From positions 2,497,806 to 2,531,329 of the forward strand of contig JAHNZQ020003150.1 in NCBI GenBank assembly GCA_019155205.2: a stretch of DNA of 33,524 bases, written 5' to 3'. The position numbers and the translations under genes are program-made. The notes below the pieces were generated by a model. That model was not told the DNA's origin. It did not search any database and saw only the letters and a list, made by a program, of their open reading frames with translations. This document shows positions 28,018 to 33,524 of this stretch, piece after piece (the first letter of the stretch is position 1; the number at the start of each line of letters is the position of its first letter). This stretch comes from Gracilaria vermiculophylla (Eukaryota > Rhodophyta > Florideophyceae > Gracilariales > Gracilariaceae).

Positions 28018-31000
28018 TGTATCTGTGCATTCTGAACATTTCATATTCGTCGCGTGCGTGTCGAGTATGGAGCAGAGTGGCCCTTATATGCCAAAATCTC
28101 CAGACTGGTATACAAACTAACAAACGCAACGCACTTACCCGTTGGCGACGTCAGCCTGTGCTATCGTGGAGTTCTGTTAAGTCCTACAAAGTCACTGTAT
28201 ACTGAACTGTCGGTTTCCCCCAAGTAAAACAAAGACATGGTTATTTCGGCCTCGACCATCTTTACAGTGCAGCTCATGATGTTCTGAGACCAAAACGATT
28301 ACGGATTTATACTGATACCAGCCTGATAATTACACTGTTATGAATAAGAACGCTTATTTTTGAGGCTCCTATGATCACTTCATTGTTTCCGCTCGATTAT
28401 ATGTTCCTGCAATGCTTTTGTGGTGTCCCCTTGCGAGCCGTCCGCCTACGTTATTTATAATGAATCCAAACCGTACTGTTCTGTGACCTTGTAAGTGTTG
28501 GAGAAACCACTACAAGCTCGACCATCTGTGTATTTCGTAATACTTTTTTATTTGCACTTACTGCTTCTAGTTCGACCAGTTCGACCTATCCATTGTTTTC
28601 TGGTACCATTCTTAACCACTCGAAGACAATATAGCTTGTCGACTGTATTGCAGACATTATTTGAAGACAATGTAGCTTGTAGAACGTCTCAGTGGTTCTG
28701 TGCGGCATGATATACCTATCTGTGTCACATAGTGGATAGGCAACTTCGATGGGGATTTACTTATGTGCGCATCTTAAAGAGTTATAGCTGAGTGCTAGAC
28801 ACCTTCAATGCCCGGAATTCAAAACAAAACAGTTACTCTATAAATATTTTGCTGGTAGTCGCAATGTCACTGACGAAGTTGATTAAATTTTCAGTGTAGC
28901 AAAGGCTGCACAGGAACATGCGATTAAACAACTGAAGTTCAGCTATTGCTGGGTTTTCGGCCAGCAGATGGGCATTTGTTTTAATGCTGGAATTTTGAAC
29001 GCAGTGCTGACGCATATTACTTCTATTCCTGGTTCTGTTGAGGAAAGTCGGTTTTGTTGTGCAGCGATCATGATCGGTGTCGATTTGGAGGCCAGAATCA
29101 GGTAGCCATCTTCCTCTAACTCACCATTTCGTCAACACTGTTTCTTTGAAACCCGCCCATAATCGTCCCCTGAGTACTGTCAAGATCTGTCTCATCGTAC
29201 TATCCATCTCACCTCTACAATGCCCTGGCCAAAGCTAATTCTCCGAATATCGGCGTAGTTGTGTAACCCATCGTCACAGATAAAGCCTATTTCAAAGAGA
29301 TAGAACACCTGGCATTTTGAGGGAAATCATCGTTTCTACTACTGTACTGCTACAATAATCAGTTTTCAAAGAATTCAAGGTAAAAAAGTGGTTCAAAATC
29401 ATAGGAAATTCGACCTTCAAACTTCATTTTGCCTTCTTTAGTAGTTGATTTTCGCTTCTGGGTACGAAAATATACTACTTCGACTATGGTTAGTCGAGTT
29501 TCTCGAACGTACCATACTTAAAATTTTGATGGATTTTGCGCTATTTCCAATACTTGTTTTAAATCAAAACCTGTTCAAAATGGCCTGTGACGGCCATACA
29601 TCATTCTAAAGATAACATCTTTTTCATTTTCAAATTGGTTCAAGTGCACTCATCGCGAAAGAAGCTGCGTGTTATTACTTTTTATCTAGCATGAAACATT
29701 TCAAAATATTATAGGATACTAGAATGTTGCGCTATCTTGGTGAAAAAGCAGTTTACAGTTCTGATAAGATGTGTACACTTTTTAAAAATTGTTGTGTAAA
29801 AGCATTTTAGAGCCCTTTACAAACTTTAATTCTTTCTGAAAAGACTTTGTATGAAATTATCCTCAACGAGAGCCCAGTCAATAGCATGATAAACGTATAA
29901 GCTCCAATAAAACTTTACTATATTCCATTTTTGTCCACTTTTTTTCGTTTCATAGTAATATGTAAAGCACTATGAGTAATCTAAAACCAATGTTTTACTC
30001 CGTTTAAAATACATATGTTTGACAGGTAACTTGTTTATATGTGTGAGGATCAAACTACGGCATCCTGTTTTCTTTATTTGTAGCTTTTGGAAAGTTTGTT
30101 CAGTTTTATAAACCAAAAGACGTTTTCAGCGTTTTTGATTACCATTTTATTCCTTTTTCATACATGTATTGTTCATGTAGTGGAGTTATTAGTGCAACAT
30201 GCATTGCTTGGTTGACAAATTTTCAGTACGTTATGTTTATTATGGGAGCTGAGCAGTAGTGGTCTATCAACAAAACGGTATGTTTATATTTAAGTACATA
30301 TTTAAGAAACTAGAACAAAATTGAGAAACATTGTCTAGATTGAAGAGATTGCTTGACGTAATGTGTCATAAGCTTTTAATTTAGAAGACCGTATCTTTTT
30401 TTGAGAATAGAAGCAAACGTGTAATGGAAGTACTCCCAATCGAATTCGAAATGTTCTACCTTTTCGAAACGGGAATTTGAACGTTTTTCAAGAACGGGAG
30501 GGTTACAGTAGGCAAAAGTACGCATTTTTGCAAGGTTTATGGATTTTCTATACTTTTGAAATGCACTGTATATTTCCGTTCATTAGGACATGTTTTTCAA
30601 CCCAAGACAATCACCTTTCAAACAATGGGGAGCTTACACTGCACATACAACTCCAATGTATTAAGCCACAACTACGTTATCCACAACTGGAATAAAATCA
30701 ATAATTCAAATTCCAAATTTGGAAAGCAAAAAGAATAGTGATTATTGTTCATTTATAGCATTAGCCCGATACAGTCAGTATCTGGTCATTCTTTGACTTT
30801 GAATTGTGCCAATTAAAATTTGTTAAGAACCGTTGCGGACCAATATCACAACGCAATTGGCTATCAATTGCAAACTGGTACGGTAATATGGTGAAGTTTA
30901 AGGTGGAATACAGACATGTTCCTAACCAAGTAATGACTCACTAGAAATGCGACTAAAGGGGGGGTCACGATATAGTTCTCTTTTGAATAGTGCCACCTTC

Positions 31001-31180
31001 TATATATCGCTACCCCAGAACCGTTGGCACAGTTTTGGCGGGATTTGGGAAGCATCGAAACAAAACGCATTTGGCGCGCAAGTAACCCGCCCAAACTGGC
31101 CCCAGTACTCTGATCAAGCCAAAGGTGCTCTTTCCCCGCACATCTCTCAAGCCCACACTACATAACTAGCAGGAAAGCGT
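28018..31180. other. AT-rich intergenic stretch, no gene recognised
   Basis: About 3.2 kb, AT-rich, with open frames of at most 95 codons (the longest begins inside the LTR). Only short direct repeats are noted. No RNA gene is seen. Confidence 0.6.
28622..28680. repeat. Short direct repeat, 18 bp twice
   Basis: GAAGACAATATAGCTTGT at 28622-28639 recurs as GAAGACAATGTAGCTTGT at 28663-28680, one mismatch, 41 bp apart. Confidence 0.7.
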
Positions 31181-31185
31181 CAACT

Positions 31186-31521
31186 CTCCCAATCTTACAA
31201 AACACGACATCCAAAACCATTGAGAAGCCGAAACGTACACGGCTCAATGTGGCGCAGCAAATCAAAGCGTCACGGCTGTTGTCCACAGGACACAAAGCAT
31301 CCGTGGTAATGCAGAAGTTTTCTGTTTCTCGAAGAACCATCACAGCCCTTAAGAAGAGAGCACCAATTTTGCTCAAGCAAATGGAGTCGAGCACATTGTC
31401 GTTGCATCGGAAATCACTGCGACAACCGGCATATCCGATTATTGAAAAACGTTTGTTCCAGTTTGTTCATCTCGCTCCTTCGATGAAGATGCCAGTGTTA
31501 GAACACTGGGTCAATGGTTGA
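31186..31521 (+). pseudogene. Tigger/pogo-type transposase, N-terminal HTH part
   Basis: Reading from about 31186 (no ATG found), KPKRTRLNVAQQIKASRLL and STGHKASVVMQKFSVSRRTI form the psq-type helix-turn-helix that begins CENP-B/Tigger/pogo proteins, followed by ALKKRAPILLKQMES. The frame ends MPVLEHWVNG and TGA at 31519-31521, where the second (CENPB-type) helix-turn-helix should begin. This domain binds the element's inverted repeats. The same protein resumes at about 31992. Start codon and exact N-terminus are uncertain. Confidence 0.65.
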
Positions 31522-31988
31522 GAACGTGATCGATGGTGAACAGCCGAGGAGAAGTCGGCAGGTCGACCAGGGTTTATATAGAGAATCAGATCTTCGAAAA
31601 CGAGGCCACAGTAAATGATTTCTACGGTACCCCTTTAGATGCACTAGCTATGAAACATCTTATTGCCAGCTATGCAAAGTCGAAACGAATGTCCTTCATG
31701 GGACAGTTGTCCTTTGCAAGATGCTTCTAGAACATTCCGTCGTGGACACACTTCGGATGCTTACATTGACAACAAGAGTGTCGATAGGGTCCTGTAAGGC
31801 CTATGACTTCAAACATAGCATGATGACATGGATTGTCAAACGTGGTTCTAAAGCCTGACTAGGGCAAACAACACATTGAATCAAACTACAATTTCACGAA
31901 GAATGCATCTAGGCTACGTAAACCATATCATATCTAGTCTATTACTCATAATTCATATAATAAAAGCATAAAACAATGTAAATCCTAA
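31522..31988. other. Interruption of the Tigger-like gene (insertion, intron or decay)
   Basis: About 470 bp between the two transposase blocks. It carries a 65-codon open frame (31533-31730) without Tigger similarity, and AT-rich sequence with stops in all frames from 31740. The last bases before the coding block resumes read CTAACAG, a possible splice acceptor at 31985-31991. Confidence 0.4.
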
Positions 31989-31991
31989 CAG

Positions 31992-33311
31992 CCAGTTACC
32001 CAATCAGTACTCCAACATAAAGCACTGATGATACGCAATCTCCTCTGCGATGCAATGGAAAACAAAGATTGTGATGAGTATATGAGACTAAAGCGCTTTC
32101 GCGCTTCGATGGGATGGGTGCAAAATTTTATACATTGCGACAGCTTACGATCGGTGGCGTTACACGGAGAAGCTGGCAGTGCTTCCGTCGTTCTTATGCC
32201 CAAGGAAATGGCGCAATTGAGAGAAAGGTTGTCCGCCTATGACGTGGACTGCATCTACAACGTTGATGAAACTGGTCTTTTCTACAAGCTTCTTCCACGC
32301 AGGACCTACATTGTCGAAGAAGAAGACAGAAAAACGGTGAGAGGGACTAAGGCAATGAAGAGCAAGGACCGCATAACGGCTTACGTATGCACCAATGCGG
32401 AGGGCACTCAGAAATTACAGAAGGCCATCATTGAGAAATCTAAGAACCCACGGTGTTTCCGACTTGGACATCCTCCTGTTCCGTATTTCAGTCAGAAAAA
32501 CGCCTGGTCCGACACTGCAACGTTTCGTAAGTGGTTCTACGATGTGTTCCTACCCTTCAAAAGAAATACTACGTCCCGTCTCGATGCCTTACTGATGGAC
32601 AATTGTGGTCCTCATGGTGCGGATTTGAAAGATTTTAAAGAGCAGGTAACAATCATGACATTGCCGCCAAACTGCACTGCTATCCATCAGCCTATGGATC
32701 TGGGCATCATTGTGACTTGGAAAATTAGTTACAGATATCTGCTGTTGAACCGCATCTTGGCGGACATTGAAACGCGACAGCAGAGAAGAGACAGCAACGC
32801 TGCACTTCGTGCTGGAATGAGAGGTTTAAGAGAAGGTTTTGAGCCGCATTTGTTGGACGTGGCGCACATGGTCGTTGAATCGTTGAGTAAAGTAACACAG
32901 CGTGCAATTGCTTGATGTTGGGTTAAATCGAAATGTTTACCGGTGCAGCACGTTGCACAGTTAACCGCTAGTGAAGGTAAGGTGAATGTGGTGGACGAAA
33001 AGACAGACACGAAGGATGTCTTAAAGATGCTGGAGGCATTGAGCCTTTCTTTAGATCGCCGTGATCCATTGTATGAACAGGTTTGTGAGACTGTTAATGA
33101 AGAGGACGTAGGGAATTGGTTTGTTATTGAAGAGAACATTGACATTTCTAGGGCAGTGGTTGAGGACGCATTTATCTCTGAGGGTGTAGAAAATGGTTTG
33201 GAACCTACTGAGCACTTAAATAATTCTGAAGACGACAATGAGACTGTCATATCTGCATTGCTACCCTCAGAACTTGCTTTTACAGCGCCATTTGATGCTC
33301 TACAGCTTTAG
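31992..33311 (+). pseudogene. Tigger/pogo-type DDE transposase, catalytic part
   Basis: One frame runs from about 31992 to TAG 33309-33311 with a single TGA at 32913-32915. It begins in the CENPB helix-turn-helix (VTQSVLQHKALMIRNLL, MGWVQNFI), then LRSVALHGEAGSA, then the DDE_1 core: YNVDETGLFYKLLP (first Asp), DALLMDNCGPHG (second Asp), LPPNCTAIHQPMDLGII (third Asp), so all three catalytic residues are present. After the TGA the frame resumes with CWVKSKCLP, a block usual in this family, and an acidic C-terminal tail (about 100 residues). The enzyme would catalyse cut-and-paste transposition. The 32028 ATG gives 295 codons to the TGA. The gene is only lightly damaged, hence younger than the other elements here. 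Confidence 0.87.
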
Positions 33312-33524
33312 GCGTATGATAGCAACATGCGAGACGCATCTTACTATCTGCAGAAGGCGAAACGTTGCTTCATCGAAAGAAACAGAACGGAGTCCAAGAA
33401 ATGTAGTCGCCAACTTTTAATCCCCGAAGTGCTAGGGTAGACCTCCAATCCGCGCTGATACACCTGCTTCAGAACCATGAATTGAGTAAAGCGCACTGCG
33501 CAATAGTGCCATGATTCAAGGTGT
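33312..33524. other. Sequence downstream of the Tigger-like gene
   Basis: 213 bp to the window edge. No inverted repeat matching the left flank of the transposase was found by eye, so the right end of the element probably lies outside the window. Confidence 0.4.

Noticed and set aside
16429..28022. A target-site duplication for the large gypsy element
   Set aside because: The flanking 5-mers GCGCC and TGTAT do not match, and shifting the LTR ends by a few bases does not produce a match.
30940..33524. Terminal inverted repeats for the Tigger-like element
   Set aside because: AATAGTGCCA occurs on both sides (about 30987 and 33503) but in direct, not inverted, orientation; no convincing inverted pair was found by eye.
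1..33524. CRISPR arrays, tRNA, rRNA or bacterial promoters
   Set aside because: No regularly spaced repeats or recognisable cloverleaf or rRNA sequence were seen, and the gene content is eukaryotic.

Overview
This is a eukaryotic nuclear scaffold piece that is mostly mobile-element debris. The evidence is two LTR retrotransposons, a Tc1/mariner transposase, a Tigger/pogo-type transposase, a tyrosine-recombinase fragment and a 100-base assembly gap. There are no bacterial-style operons. I cannot name the host. The element mix (chromovirus, Tc1, Tigger, possible Crypton) fits a protist, alga, oomycete or fungus. Two short blocks (about 570-1265 and 4278-5294) are very GC-rich, unlike the AT-rich DNA around them. 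They look like broken host genes, which suggests either a strongly partitioned genome or a chimeric scaffold.

Layout. 1-2615: C-terminal part of a putative tyrosine recombinase (cut by the window edge), a GC-rich membrane-protein pseudogene on the minus strand, then a two-frame ORF whose end loosely resembles a GCR1_C DNA-binding domain; the first and last could be parts of one Crypton-like element. 2616-4272: mixed sequence with weak ORFs. 4273-5292 (minus): fragment of a SNF2 helicase with an inserted PHD-like zinc finger (SHPRH-like), ending exactly at interstitial telomere-like repeats (5295-5322). 5624-6786: decayed Tc1/mariner element with 16-bp perfect inverted repeats and a DD34E core. 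8069-13027 (minus): a structurally complete but dead chromovirus (Ty3/gypsy) with 205-bp LTRs, target duplication GATCT, gag, protease, RT, RNase H, integrase and a C-terminal chromodomain. 13033-16433: AT-rich, gap at 13231-13330, no recognisable gene.

16434-28017 (plus): a much older, 11.6-kb Ty3/gypsy element. Its LTRs share the termini TGTAGTG/CACTACA but differ in length (851 and 671 bp). Gag keeps one frame across about 1.46 kb while carrying about eight stop codons; protease, RT (YLDN instead of YLDD), RNase H and integrase follow. Between the integrase tail and the 3' LTR lie about 2.7 kb in which the longest open frames run antisense (268 codons from an ATG, then 171). This is the part of the window most likely to hold something undescribed. 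28018-31180: AT-rich, no gene seen. 31186-33311 (plus): Tigger/pogo-like DDE transposase with all three catalytic Asp residues present, broken by a middle insertion or intron and one in-frame TGA.

The genes do not form a pathway. Each element encodes (or once encoded) its own mobility functions, and nearly all are inactivated.
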